From Synechococcus sp. KORDI-49 (lineage in GTDB: Bacteria > Cyanobacteriota > Cyanobacteriia > PCC-6307 > Cyanobiaceae): a DNA stretch of 64,000 bases. Under the pieces are notes generated by a model. The model made no database searches. It saw only the letters and a program-made list of their open reading frames with translations, and had not been told where the DNA came from. The stretch covers positions 747,163 through 811,162 of the forward strand of contig NZ_CP006270.1 in NCBI RefSeq assembly GCF_000737575.1. The letters run 5' to 3'. How positions within the stretch are numbered: the stretch's first letter is position 1; each line of letters starts with the position of its first letter. The position numbers were made by a program, and so were the translations under genes. Shown here piece by piece: positions 1 through 8,412 of the stretch.

Positions 1-616
1 CGCTGAACTGCGGGCAGATGTGGTTGATGTAATCCGGCATCCGGCGCAGGATCGTGTCGACGATCGCTTCGGCGGAATAACCGCGCTCGGCATTGTCGCG
101 ATGGATCTTCTGGATCCATTCCAGGTTGGTGATCGGCACCACACCCACCAGCAGATCGGCCAGCGCCGCCACGTTGTATCCCTCACCCCGCACGCCACCG
201 TGCAGGCCTTCGTAAAACAGCAGGTCGGTGCCTGAGGGAATCTCCTCCCAGGGGGTGAACTGACCGGGACCCAGATCGACACCGAGTCGTGCGTTGTGCT
301 CGGTGGCTTCCTCGGGGCTGTGCAGGTAGTAGCGCTTCTGTCCGGTGCCGGTTTCGCCGTAGACCCGGAAAAGCTCCTCGAGCTTGTCGAACAGGTTGGC
401 TTCCGGACCGAAGTGGGAGAAGTTCTCACCACGGGCCAGGGCGTCAGCCATGGCCTGCTTCATCGGCATCCGCTCGTAGCGGTGATAGCTGTCGCCCTCC
501 ACCACCGCCGGCGTGATGCCTTCGCGAGCGAAGATGTGCTCGAAGGCGCGCTTGACGGTGCTGGTTCCAGCACCGGACGAACCGGTGACAGCGACTACCG
601 GGTGACGCTTCGACAT
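1..616 (-). CDS. prk: phosphoribulokinase, proteobacterial-like type (3' part cut by window edge)
   Basis: Makes ribulose 1,5-bisphosphate from ribulose 5-phosphate and ATP in the Calvin cycle (cytosol). Translating the minus strand from the ATG at 614-616 gives an open frame of 205 codons running off the left edge. The N-terminus reads MSKRHPVVAVTGSSGAGTST, a P-loop variant with GSSGAGTST, followed by VVEGDSYHRYERMPMK and, near the edge, VDTILRRMPDYINHICPQFS. This is the PRK type shared by alpha-cyanobacteria and proteobacteria, about 300 aa when complete, not the beta-cyanobacterial/plant type. It lies 64 bases downstream of leuB on the same strand, so it may be co-transcribed or have its own promoter in that gap; no clear promoter was seen there. 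Confidence 0.93.
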   Translation of the reverse strand, partial: MSKRHPVVAVTGSSGAGTSTVKRAFEHIFAREGITPAVVEGDSYHRYERMPMKQAMADALARGENFSHFGPEANLFDKLEELFRVYGETGTGQKRYYLHSPEEATEHNARLGVDLGPGQFTPWEEIPSGTDLLFYEGLHGGVRGEGYNVAALADLLVGVVPITNLEWIQKIHRDNAERGYSAEAIVDTILRRMPDYINHICPQFS

Positions 617-680
617 CGACGCAGGGACTACGGGCTCGGCGAGTTTGCCAGATCGAGGCCCGTTTTCACCAATACAGACA

Positions 681-1754
681 TCAGAGCGCTTCAATCAGCG
701 CCCTGCCCATGGCGCTGCAGCCCACCGGCGTGCAGCCCTCCGCCATCAGATCACCCGTGCGCAGACCCGACGCCAGCACCGTGTCGACGGCCCGCTCGAG
801 ATCCGCCGCCGCAGCCGACTGCTTCAGGCCGATGCGCAGCATCATGGCGGCGGACAGCACCATCGCCATGGGGTTCGCCTTGTCCTGACCGGCGATGTCG
901 GGGGCGGAGCCATGCACGGGCTCGAACAGTCCGGGACCATCACTGCCCAGCGACGCGGACGGCAGCATGCCGATGGAGCCGGTGAGCATCGCCGCCTCGT
1001 CACTGAGGATGTCGCCGAACAGATTGCCCGTGAGCAGCACATCGAACTGGCGCGGGTCCCGCACCAGCTGCATCGCGGCATTGTCCACATACATGTGGCT
1101 CACCTCCACATCGCCATAGCCGGGGGCCATCGTGTCGACGCGATCACGCCAGAGCTGACTCACATCCAGCACATTGGCCTTGTCCACCGAGCAGAGACGA
1201 CCACGACGCTCGCGGGCCAGATCGAAGGCCACCCTGGCGATCCGATCCACCTCCGATGCGGAGTAGGTCATGGTGTTGAAGCCCCGCTCCTCGCCGTCGG
1301 CCTCGATCCGCCCCTTGGGCTGACCGAAGTAGATGCCGCCGGTGAGTTCACGCACCACCATCAGATCCACGCCCTCGATCACCTCGGGCCGCAGGCTGCT
1401 GGCCCCGATCAGCGCGGGCACGATCTTCACCGGCCGCAGGTTGGCGAACAGCTGCATGCCGGCCCGCAGACCGAGCAGACCGGTCTCCGGTCGCTTCTCT
1501 CGGGGCAGGCTGTCGAAGCGGGGGCTGCCGATCGCCGCCAGCAGCACGGCATCCGCCTGCCTGCACGCCTCCAGTGTTGAGGCGGGCAGCGGCTCACCGG
1601 TGGCGTCAATGGCGCTGCCACCGATGGGCTGCTCCTCGAAGCTGAGCTGGAACCCGTGCCGCTCGCTCACCGTCTCCAGAAGCTGGCGGGCCACGGCGGT
1701 GATTTCCGGACCGATGCCGTCACCGGGAAGAAGAACGACGCGGTGCTGGGCCAT
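681..1754 (-). CDS. leuB: 3-isopropylmalate dehydrogenase
   Basis: Oxidises and decarboxylates 3-isopropylmalate with NAD+ in leucine synthesis. The ATG at 1754 gives 357 aa starting [17 protein letters not shown], the usual family N-terminus; a longer open frame to 1871 exists but would overlap lpxD and has no family similarity. Visible motifs are [11 protein letters not shown] (about 7-17), [24 protein letters not shown] and, near the C-terminus, [15 protein letters not shown] and KANPMAM (NAD-binding). The length is normal for bacterial LeuB. The gene follows lpxD after 32 bases and precedes prk. Its pathway partner leuA is about 53 kb away in the window. Confidence 0.95.
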   Translation of the reverse strand: MAQHRVVLLPGDGIGPEITAVARQLLETVSERHGFQLSFEEQPIGGSAIDATGEPLPASTLEACRQADAVLLAAIGSPRFDSLPREKRPETGLLGLRAGMQLFANLRPVKIVPALIGASSLRPEVIEGVDLMVVRELTGGIYFGQPKGRIEADGEERGFNTMTYSASEVDRIARVAFDLARERRGRLCSVDKANVLDVSQLWRDRVDTMAPGYGDVEVSHMYVDNAAMQLVRDPRQFDVLLTGNLFGDILSDEAAMLTGSIGMLPSASLGSDGPGLFEPVHGSAPDIAGQDKANPMAMVLSAAMMLRIGLKQSAAAADLERAVDTVLASGLRTGDLMAEGCTPVGCSAMGRALIEAL

Positions 1755-1786
1755 GGAGGACCGGTGCGACAGGACAGCCGCTGAGA

Positions 1787-2830
1787 TTACTGAGCAGAGT
1801 CCCGCTTGAGCTCCCGCAGCGTCCTGGCCATCTCCGGCAGCTTGCTGAAGGCCGCGGAACAGCGCAGCCACAACCGGTTGGGAATCGCCGGATACCCACT
1901 CACCACCTCACCGGCCGCCACCTCACCGTGCAGACCGCTCTTGGAGCTGGCGATGGCCCGATCGCCGATCACGGTGCGGTTGGCCACGCCCACCTGCCCC
2001 GCCAGGATCACGCCATGGCCGATGCGGGCACCACCGGCGATGCCCACCTGGGAGGCGAAGGCACAGCCCCGGCCGGTGGTCACCCCATGACCGACCTGGA
2101 CCAGGTTGTCGATCTTGGTGCCGGCGCCGATCCGCGTCTCTCCCACCGAGGGGCGGTCGATGGTGCTGCCGCAACCCACCTCCACACCGTCTTCCAGCAC
2201 CACCTGTCCCGTCTGGGGCATCTTGCGCCACCCCTGGGCCGTGGGAACGAAACCGAACCCCTCGGAGCCGATCACGGCATTGGAATGCACCACGCAGCCC
2301 CGCCCGACCCGGCTGCCGGGATGGAGCACGGCATTGGCGTGCAGTTCACAGCCGTCGGCGACGACGACATCGTCGTAAACCACCACCCCGGGATGCACGA
2401 TGCAGTTCGCACCGATCCGGCTGGCGGCACCGATGCAGACCCGTGGTCCGATGGCCGTGCCGGGTCCCACCTGAGCCCGGTCGTCGATCACGGCCGTGGG
2501 GTGAATCTCCGCCAGGGGGCGACGACGGGGATGCAACCGCTCCAGTGCCTCGGCGAAGGCCAGCCGGGGATCGGCGAAGACGGCGAAGGCGATACCGCGC
2601 TGGGTGGCCAGATCGATCAGGTCCTGCTGGTCCGGCAGCAGCACAGCCCCGGCATGGCTGTCGGCCAGTGCCGCCGTCAGGGCGTTGCCCTTCTCCAGAA
2701 AACTGAGCTGATCCGAAGCTGCCGCCTCAAGCGATGCGGCGCTGCGCAGCTCCGGATCCGTCGCTGTCGCGCTGTGCCTCAGACCGGCCTGGCCCTGCTG
2801 CAGAGCCGTGATCAGAGTGCTGAAGCGCAT
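1787..2830 (-). CDS. lpxD: UDP-3-O-acylglucosamine N-acyltransferase
   Basis: Adds the second acyl chain in lipid A synthesis, on the cytoplasmic side of the inner membrane. The 347-aa product has the LpxD plan: an N-terminal uridine-binding domain (about 1-100, with [14 protein letters not shown]), then a left-handed beta-helix of hexapeptide repeats ([32 protein letters not shown]) and a C-terminal helical tail. The key [13 protein letters not shown] and [10 protein letters not shown] (catalytic His region) are present. The ATG at 2828-2830 is used. It sits 43 bases after proB. Lipid A genes are variably kept in picocyanobacteria, so an intact gene suggests lipid A production here. Confidence 0.93.
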   Translation of the reverse strand: MRFSTLITALQQGQAGLRHSATATDPELRSAASLEAAASDQLSFLEKGNALTAALADSHAGAVLLPDQQDLIDLATQRGIAFAVFADPRLAFAEALERLHPRRRPLAEIHPTAVIDDRAQVGPGTAIGPRVCIGAASRIGANCIVHPGVVVYDDVVVADGCELHANAVLHPGSRVGRGCVVHSNAVIGSEGFGFVPTAQGWRKMPQTGQVVLEDGVEVGCGSTIDRPSVGETRIGAGTKIDNLVQVGHGVTTGRGCAFASQVGIAGGARIGHGVILAGQVGVANRTVIGDRAIASSKSGLHGEVAAGEVVSGYPAIPNRLWLRCSAAFSKLPEMARTLRELKRDSAQ

Positions 2831-2873
2831 GGTTGAGCGATGCCGCGGCCGGATCGTAGGCGCGCAGGACCGC

Positions 2874-3956
2874 TCAGGGCAGAAGCCGATCGCTCAGCAC
2901 CAGGGCATCCCGATGCACCACCACAGCAGAGGGTCGATCGCCCGCTGCGGCACCGAGACCCTGCCGCAGCGCGGCGCTGGACTGTGAGCAGAGTCCGCGT
3001 CCCAGCAACCGACCGTCAGGGTCGACCAGGTTCACCGCCTGGCTGGCCCCGAACTCCCCCTCCACCGCGGTGATTCCCACCTGCAGCAACGAGGCTCCCC
3101 GCTCCAGCAGCGCCTCGCAGGCCCCTGGATCCAGGCGCAGGGTGCCCTGCGCCTGCAGCACATGGGCCAACCAGCTGCGCCGGTTGCCGAGCGGTTCCGG
3201 ATGGGGATGAAACACGGTGCCGCCCCGGTCGCCCTGCAGCAGCTGATCGAGACGGCTGGGATCGCGACCATCGGCCAGATGCACGGTGATGCCGCTGGCC
3301 GTGGCGATCCGTGCTGCCGCCAGCTTGGTGGTCATGCCGCCGCGGCCCCAGCGACCACCATCGCCGGCACCCGCCTCCAGGGCCTGAAGCTCACGCGGGT
3401 GATGCACATCGGAGATGGGCCTGGCATCCGCAACGGTGCGGGGATCGGCGGAATAAAGACGATCCACATCCGTGAGCAGGATCAGCTGATCGGCATCGAC
3501 AGCGGCTGCCACCAGGGCCGACAGCGTGTCGTTGTCCCCGAAGCGCAGTTCCGCCGGAGAGATCGCATCGTTCTCGTTGATCACTGGCAGAACCCCCCAG
3601 CTGAGCAGCTGCCGCAGGGTGTTGGAGGCGTTCTGGTAGCGGCGGCGATCCGCCAGATCGGAGCGGGTCAGCAGCACCTGGGCCACCGACCGCCCGTGGC
3701 GGGACAACGCCCGTTCGTAGAGGGCCATGAGATGTCCCTGGCCGATGGCAGCGGCCGCCTGCAGCGCCACAACGGTGTCGGGACGACGGGGCAGCTGCTG
3801 ACGCTGACACCCCAGACCGACCGCCCCGCTGGTGACCAGCACCACCTGATCACCACGCTCCATGGCAGCGGCGATCGCGGCTCCATAGCCCTCGATCACG
3901 GCAGCCGTGTCACCGCGCAGCAGGCTGGTGCCCAGCTTCACCACCCACAGCATCAC
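2874..3956 (-). CDS. proB: glutamate 5-kinase with C-terminal PUA domain
   Basis: Phosphorylates glutamate as the first step of proline synthesis. The 360-aa protein has an amino-acid kinase domain (KLGTSLLRG at the start, [59 protein letters not shown]) and a C-terminal PUA domain (about 280-360). Two starts are possible: GTG at 3956 or ATG at 3953; the GTG gives a 4-base GTGA overlap with the upstream phosphatase stop, typical of translational coupling. It belongs to the minus-strand cluster yqeG-proB-lpxD-leuB. Confidence 0.94.
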   Translation of the reverse strand: MMLWVVKLGTSLLRGDTAAVIEGYGAAIAAAMERGDQVVLVTSGAVGLGCQRQQLPRRPDTVVALQAAAAIGQGHLMALYERALSRHGRSVAQVLLTRSDLADRRRYQNASNTLRQLLSWGVLPVINENDAISPAELRFGDNDTLSALVAAAVDADQLILLTDVDRLYSADPRTVADARPISDVHHPRELQALEAGAGDGGRWGRGGMTTKLAAARIATASGITVHLADGRDPSRLDQLLQGDRGGTVFHPHPEPLGNRRSWLAHVLQAQGTLRLDPGACEALLERGASLLQVGITAVEGEFGASQAVNLVDPDGRLLGRGLCSQSSAALRQGLGAAAGDRPSAVVVHRDALVLSDRLLP

Positions 3957-4474
3957 GCGGCAGGGGCTCCCAGAACCCGTGCCAGACGCCGCTCCAGACG
4001 CTGAACCCGATCCCTGTCGCAGGGGGCGCCGTCCTCACGGATCGGCCGCACCAGCACGGTGTAGAGACCGAGCCGATTGCCGCAGAGCACGTCGGTGAAC
4101 AGCCGGTCACCGACCATGGCGATCGATCGCGGCGGCAGATCCAGATCCGCGATGACGCGGCGCAGGGCGCCCCGTCGCGGCTTGCCGGCTCCGCAGGTGA
4201 AGCTGAGATCGAGCTGACTGGCCACCGCCGAGATCCGCGCCTTGGAGGGGTTGTTGCTGAACAGATGCAGCTGCAGGCGCCGCCCCGCGTCCTCGAGCCA
4301 AACCCTCACGCTGTCGGGAAGGCGCACCGCCCGCCCGGGCAGGAGGGTGCGGTCCACATCGATGACCGCTGCCTGGATGTCGCGTCCGGTGAGGTGAGGC
4401 AGCGGCAGATGGGCAATGGTCAGGCCCGGATCCCAGTCGGGCAGCAACCAGTGACTGGGACTCACTCCGGCCAT
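3953..4474 (-). CDS. YqeG family HAD IIIA-type phosphatase
   Basis: A 173-aa HAD-superfamily hydrolase related to Bacillus YqeG. The HAD motif I appears as AVIDVDRTLLPG, motif II as LFSNNPSK (canonical S/T position), and motif IV as IAMVGDRLFTDVLCGN. The substrate is not known; YqeG relatives are close to mitochondrial PTPMT/GEP4-type phosphatidylglycerophosphate phosphatases, so a role in phosphatidylglycerol synthesis is possible but is only family inference. It overlaps the DUF3727 gene by 13 bases and proB by 4, so it is very likely translationally coupled with both. Confidence 0.85.
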   Translation of the reverse strand: MAGVSPSHWLLPDWDPGLTIAHLPLPHLTGRDIQAAVIDVDRTLLPGRAVRLPDSVRVWLEDAGRRLQLHLFSNNPSKARISAVASQLDLSFTCGAGKPRRGALRRVIADLDLPPRSIAMVGDRLFTDVLCGNRLGLYTVLVRPIREDGAPCDRDRVQRLERRLARVLGAPAA

Positions 4475-5013
4475 TCACGCTCCTCGATCTCGGCTTCGAT
4501 GCGGGGCTGGATCCGATCGAAATCCTCTCCCTCCACCAGTTCAGCCTGACCATCCACCATGCGGGCCACCACGAAGAACGGATCCAGGGGGATGTAGAGG
4601 CCGTACTCCTGCTGGTCGACCATGAAACTCACCAGCAGCTCATAGGTTTCCGTCTCTTCATCGTCCTCATCGTCCTCGTCGTCCTCGAGTTCGTCCGGAT
4701 CCGGCTCGTCCAGTTCACCGCTGACGGTGAGCGTGACGGCGGAGCGCACCAGGGTGAGGTCGTGCTCCTGCAGCACGACATCGGCCACCGAGAGGATCGG
4801 CTCACTGCTGGCGACCGTCGTGATCGGCTCCGGCGAATCCCCATCGCTGAGGCGGAACAGGGACACCGGGGTGTCCACCGGGGTCAGCAGGGCGTAGTCC
4901 TCGCCATCCAGCGGGATCAGCTGCTCGAGGAAGCAGAGCAGATCATGGCCCTCGCGATCGCGAACGAGGACGGTGGGCACATCACCGCTGCTGCTGGGCC
5001 CGGGGTCACGCAT
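4462..5013 (-). CDS. DUF3727 domain protein
   Basis: A cyanobacterial/plastid family protein of unknown function. The ATG at 5013 gives 183 aa and a short overlap with ruvX; an alternative ATG at 5046 would add 11 residues and lengthen the overlap. The sequence shows a repeated beta-rich layout (VLVRDREGHDLLCFLEQLI, DGEDYALLTPVDTPVSLFRL), a very acidic linker (DELEDDEDDEDDEETET) and a second half (YELLVSFMVDQQEYGLYIPLDPFFVVAR). The acidic block is encoded by a CTCATCGTC-type repeat on the plus strand. No catalytic motif is recognised. Confidence 0.8.
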   Translation of the reverse strand: MRDPGPSSSGDVPTVLVRDREGHDLLCFLEQLIPLDGEDYALLTPVDTPVSLFRLSDGDSPEPITTVASSEPILSVADVVLQEHDLTLVRSAVTLTVSGELDEPDPDELEDDEDDEDDEETETYELLVSFMVDQQEYGLYIPLDPFFVVARMVDGQAELVEGEDFDRIQPRIEAEIEEREWPE

Positions 5014-5506
5014 GGTCCGTCGGTCGATGGGCCAAGGATCCATCATCGCCGCTGTTGATGCCCGGCATCACACCCCCCGGCTGGACCGGTTTGAGCTCCG
5101 GCCCCTCCTGGAGCCACTGTTCCAGCAGCAGCGCAGCGGCGGCACTGTCGAGACGGCCGCTTCGGTCGCCGTGCAGACCGTGGCGTTCGGCAGCGGCCCA
5201 GGTGCTGCACTGCTCATTCACCCAGGCCAGCGGCAGGTTGAGGGCCGATGCGAGGCGCAGTCCATAGCGATGGCAATGCTCCGCCTGAGGCGTCGGCGAC
5301 CCCTCGGAATCCAGGGGCAGGCCCACCACGAGGCCCTGCACGGAGCGCCGGGCGCAATGGTCCCGCAGCACGGCGAGGTCGGCATCGAAGCGGGATCGGG
5401 CGAGGGCCGGCAACGCCGTCACGGTGATGCCCAGCGGATCGCAGCCCGCAAGTCCGATGCGCCGTCGCCCCACATCCAGACTCAGCACCGAACAGACCAG
5501 GGGCAC
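5006..5506 (-). CDS. ruvX: Holliday junction resolvase-like RuvX/YqgF
   Basis: RNase H-fold nuclease of the YqgF family, linked to 16S rRNA 5'-end maturation and possibly recombination intermediates. The 166-aa frame begins at a GTG (5506). The first acidic site is in LSLDVGRRRIGLAGCD, and the family motif VVGLPLDSEGSPTPQAEHC (usually GLP...G) and the C-terminal LDSAAAALLLEQWL are present. It starts 2 bases after the stop of the upstream gene and overlaps DUF3727, so the run from 6534 down to 2874 reads as one operon. Confidence 0.88.
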   Translation of the reverse strand: MPLVCSVLSLDVGRRRIGLAGCDPLGITVTALPALARSRFDADLAVLRDHCARRSVQGLVVGLPLDSEGSPTPQAEHCHRYGLRLASALNLPLAWVNEQCSTWAAAERHGLHGDRSGRLDSAAAALLLEQWLQEGPELKPVQPGGVMPGINSGDDGSLAHRPTDHA

Positions 5507-5508
5507 GA

Positions 5509-6534
5509 TCAGCGGCGGCCGAGACTGGGGGTGGGCAGGGGTGTTCTCTGAGGCCGCAGGCTGCCGAGAACCTCATCGAGTGCCCGGGTATGCAGGGGAG
5601 AGCGCGGGGACACCTGCCGCCTCCACATGCTGCGGCCCATCAGCAGATGTTCATCGCCCTGCCGCCAGCCCTGCGCCAGCAGCAGATGCGCCAGAGGAGC
5701 GTCGTCCTGAGCCGTGACCAGAGCATCCGGGCGCCCGTCGCGCAGCAGGCACTGCAGCAGGGCAGGCAGCGCCTCATCCAGCCGTGGATCCCAGGCCACA
5801 TCGCGGATCAGTTCCAGCTGGCGGTCATCACTGCTCTCGAACAGCTGAACGCTGCCCGCGAGCACATGGTCACCGTCCATGAGAACGCCGGATCCAGGGC
5901 CGTTGCGATCCAGCAGATCCAGCCAGTGGCGATCGGTGATCTGTCGCAGGTGGCTGAAATTGCCCCCCTGCTCGATCGGCCAGAGCAGCTGTGCGGTGCG
6001 CCGATTGATCGGCTGCCAGCTCAGTCCCCTGGGCAAACTCTGGCTCGCCGGCTCTGGGACAGCCGCCGGGGGCAGCCAGGCCTGGAAGGGGCGCAGCGGC
6101 TGGAAACCCAGCTCACGCATCAGGGCGATGCCGTCGGCATCACCGGCCGGACAGCGCACCACCCAGCTGAGCACCTGGGGACTGCCGAGCTGCAGCGCTT
6201 GCTGCAGCAGGGTTCTGCGCACGCTGCTGCAGCTCCATTGGCTGCTTTCACCGAGCTGTTGCGGCAGCTGCAGGCTCCAGCAGCTGCCGCGACGGTTGTA
6301 TGGCCTGGCGACGACTGCAGCCAGAGGACGGTCCGCTTCGATGGCCAGAAGGCAGCGGGGGGAACGGCTGGGCAGCAGATCCGGAAAGCGCTGCTCGAGG
6401 CGGGCCATCCAATCCCCGAGAAGCGCCGCCTGGAAGCGGGGCAGCTGGCTGGTATCGCTGATCGCCTGAAAGCGAGCCAGGTGAAACGGATTGAGGGATT
6501 CCACCCTCAGAGGAGCTTGGGAGGTTTCCACCAT
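5509..6534 (-). CDS. uncharacterised protein, GNAT-like acyltransferase fold
   Basis: The ATG at 6534 is chosen because it is preceded by a strong Shine-Dalgarno (GGAGGAG, about 6 bases upstream); it gives 341 aa beginning MVETSQAPLRVESLN. Features suggest two GNAT-like halves: CLLAIEADRPLAAVVARPYN with the beta-4-like step and QALQLGSPQVLSWVVRC, then a second module around GVLMDGDHVLAGSVQLFESSD and ALLQCLLRDGRPDALVTAQDD. No exact acetyl-CoA loop was identified, so the fold is a guess from pattern and the substrate is unknown. It is the first gene of the block that leads into ruvX. Confidence 0.6.
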   Translation of the reverse strand: MVETSQAPLRVESLNPFHLARFQAISDTSQLPRFQAALLGDWMARLEQRFPDLLPSRSPRCLLAIEADRPLAAVVARPYNRRGSCWSLQLPQQLGESSQWSCSSVRRTLLQQALQLGSPQVLSWVVRCPAGDADGIALMRELGFQPLRPFQAWLPPAAVPEPASQSLPRGLSWQPINRRTAQLLWPIEQGGNFSHLRQITDRHWLDLLDRNGPGSGVLMDGDHVLAGSVQLFESSDDRQLELIRDVAWDPRLDEALPALLQCLLRDGRPDALVTAQDDAPLAHLLLAQGWRQGDEHLLMGRSMWRRQVSPRSPLHTRALDEVLGSLRPQRTPLPTPSLGRR

Positions 6535-6588
6535 GGACAACTCCTCCAGTAACCCTCGCTTCAATCTATCGCTCGCACGGTGTGAAAT

Positions 6589-7764
6589 TCAGGCCGACGC
6601 TGGACCTGGCCTGACCAGCACCAGGGGCGTCCGCTGGTTGGCATTGCCGGCGGGATTCGGCTTGAGCGCACGCTGAAGCAACGCCTCATCGCATCCGGCA
6701 CTGCCGGCGAGCACCTTGACCCGTCCCAGATCGTTGACATCCACGATCGCCACATCGACACCGAGTTCAGCAGCCGCCTCACGGCAGAGTCGTTCCGGCT
6801 GATCGGGGCCCAGCACGATCGTCTGGTCATAGGGAGGGGTGGTGCCGGTGATGTCGTCGATCAGGCGGGCCTGATCCCCCGCCAGTCGGTAGAACCCGCC
6901 GGGAATGCCGATCAGCTTCATCAGCAACCCACCGATCCAGGCCACCACCACCCGGGTCGGCCCCACCAGATCGATCAGGGTCTGCATGCCGCAGGCGGTA
7001 GCGAGACTGCTGGTGGGATGGAAGACACGGCAGAGCTGACGCGCCACCATCCCCGGCTCCACCTCACTGGGATGGCGGTAGCGGTTCTGGATCACGGCGA
7101 CGGGGGTCTCTCCGATGGTGAGCACGTCACCGGGTTGCACGAGGTCTGCGGCATAGGTGCGCATCACATCGATGGGATCGTCGAGGGGACCGAGCAGATG
7201 GGTGCGCAACGGCAACACCCGGCAGCCGTCACCCGTCAGGAACTCAGCGGCCTCAGCACGGAGCGGCTGCGGACGCCGCAGCGGCACCAGCACACCCTGA
7301 CGCCGTGGCAGACGACCGAAGGGGCCGTAATTGAGCCAGTGAACATCCACCCAGAGGCTGTCGACCAGATCAAGCGGGTTGCGTCCGTCGGCGGCACGCA
7401 GCCGGATCTTCACCCGTGCACGGGTGGTCTTGCGCCCTTTGACGATATAAGCCGCCCAGTAGCCGTCCTCGCGGGTCTCCTCATCCGGATGATCCGCCTC
7501 GATGCGGGTGCTGATCTCCAGAGCCGAAGGATCCGACTTGCCCAGCAGCACCGGGTCCACCCGCAGCTCCGGAACGAACACCTCCATGCGCGGATGGGGG
7601 TTGCTGATCTCCAGGAGACCGCTGATGCGCACCTCGGCACCAGAGGGCTCGACATGCCATTCCAGAGCCCTTAACTGCAGCGGCGATGCCGGACGCAGAC
7701 GATGGCGCAACTCAAGCCAGCCCACTCCAAGGCCGAGAGCAAGCGGGGCGATCAGCACGGACAC
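6589..7764 (-). CDS. F420-0:gamma-glutamyl ligase-like protein
   Basis: A 391-aa cyanobacterial protein with a CofE-like C-terminal half. The N-terminus is a single hydrophobic segment (VLIAPLALGLGVGWLELRH), then a beta-rich region (about 30-150), then the ligase-like part: LQPGDVLTIGETPVAVIQNR-type text near 225-245, GFYRLAGDQARLIDDITGTT, and VDVAIVDVNDLGRVKVLA. CofE ligases add glutamates to coenzyme F420, but cyanobacteria of this group are not known to make F420, so the activity here is likely different. The start codon is GTG. It lies 54 bases from the next gene downstream. Confidence 0.72.
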   Translation of the reverse strand: MSVLIAPLALGLGVGWLELRHRLRPASPLQLRALEWHVEPSGAEVRISGLLEISNPHPRMEVFVPELRVDPVLLGKSDPSALEISTRIEADHPDEETREDGYWAAYIVKGRKTTRARVKIRLRAADGRNPLDLVDSLWVDVHWLNYGPFGRLPRRQGVLVPLRRPQPLRAEAAEFLTGDGCRVLPLRTHLLGPLDDPIDVMRTYAADLVQPGDVLTIGETPVAVIQNRYRHPSEVEPGMVARQLCRVFHPTSSLATACGMQTLIDLVGPTRVVVAWIGGLLMKLIGIPGGFYRLAGDQARLIDDITGTTPPYDQTIVLGPDQPERLCREAAAELGVDVAIVDVNDLGRVKVLAGSAGCDEALLQRALKPNPAGNANQRTPLVLVRPGPASA

Positions 7765-7830
7765 GCGCAGGTTCCGGCCGCGAAACCGGGAAAACTCGGC
7801 GGCAGCGTAGGCGGATCAACGGCGAAGCAC

Positions 7831-8376
7831 TCAGTTCGCCGTGACCTCGATGTTCACCTCGTTGAAACGTCCTTCCGGGTTGATGGACGGGAGTTCCGGT
7901 GCCGGCAGACCGGTGGCCTCAGCGATGGCGCCATTGATCACCGCCAGCGGCACCTGACCGTCCTGATCCAGCACCACCCGCCCGTCGGGGGCGATCACCA
8001 CCACCTGAGGGATCCGCCCGTTCCAGTAGCGAGCCGGTTCATCAGCGGCGGCTCCGCTCTCGCGTCCCTGCAGCTCATCGGTGGTGAGGGGAAGCAGATC
8101 GATGCTGCGGGTCCACAGCCGCTGCAGTTCGGAGACCACCGGTGCGAAGCGTTTGCTCACGGCACTGTCATCCAGGTAAAAGATGAGAACCGAGGTGCGA
8201 CCGGCCGCCCGTGATTCCTTCAGGGTGCTGGTCGGCGGCACCAGGGATCCATTGCCGGCATAGAGGGCATAGATGTTGCCGTCGTAACTGTCGTCGTTGA
8301 GCACGGCGTAGGCCGGACGCACGATCAGCAGCAGCGCGACGCTCAGGCTGAGCAGCAGGCGGAGCAGGGATGCCAT
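7831..8376 (-). CDS. exported thioredoxin-fold protein, probable thylakoid photosystem I accumulation factor family
   Basis: 181 aa with an N-terminal signal/anchor (LLRLLLSLSVALLLIVRPAYA, cleavage likely after AYA). The rest resembles a thioredoxin fold: TSVLIFYLDDSAVSKRFAP in place of the CxxC helix (both cysteines absent), RIPQVVVIAPDGRVVLDQDG as the cis-Pro region. Cyanobacterial members of this family have been linked to photosystem I accumulation in thylakoids; assignment is by resemblance only. Without the cysteines it cannot act as a normal disulfide reductase. Confidence 0.6.
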   Translation of the reverse strand: MASLLRLLLSLSVALLLIVRPAYAVLNDDSYDGNIYALYAGNGSLVPPTSTLKESRAAGRTSVLIFYLDDSAVSKRFAPVVSELQRLWTRSIDLLPLTTDELQGRESGAAADEPARYWNGRIPQVVVIAPDGRVVLDQDGQVPLAVINGAIAEATGLPAPELPSINPEGRFNEVNIEVTAN

Positions 8377-8412
8377 GAGACGACGGAACCAGGCGTCATT
8401 GTGACGCTCGGC

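Noticed and set aside
4660-4690. TCATCGTCC-type repeat as a CRISPR or minisatellite
   Set aside because: It codes the acidic Asp/Glu linker of DUF3727 and has no spacers.
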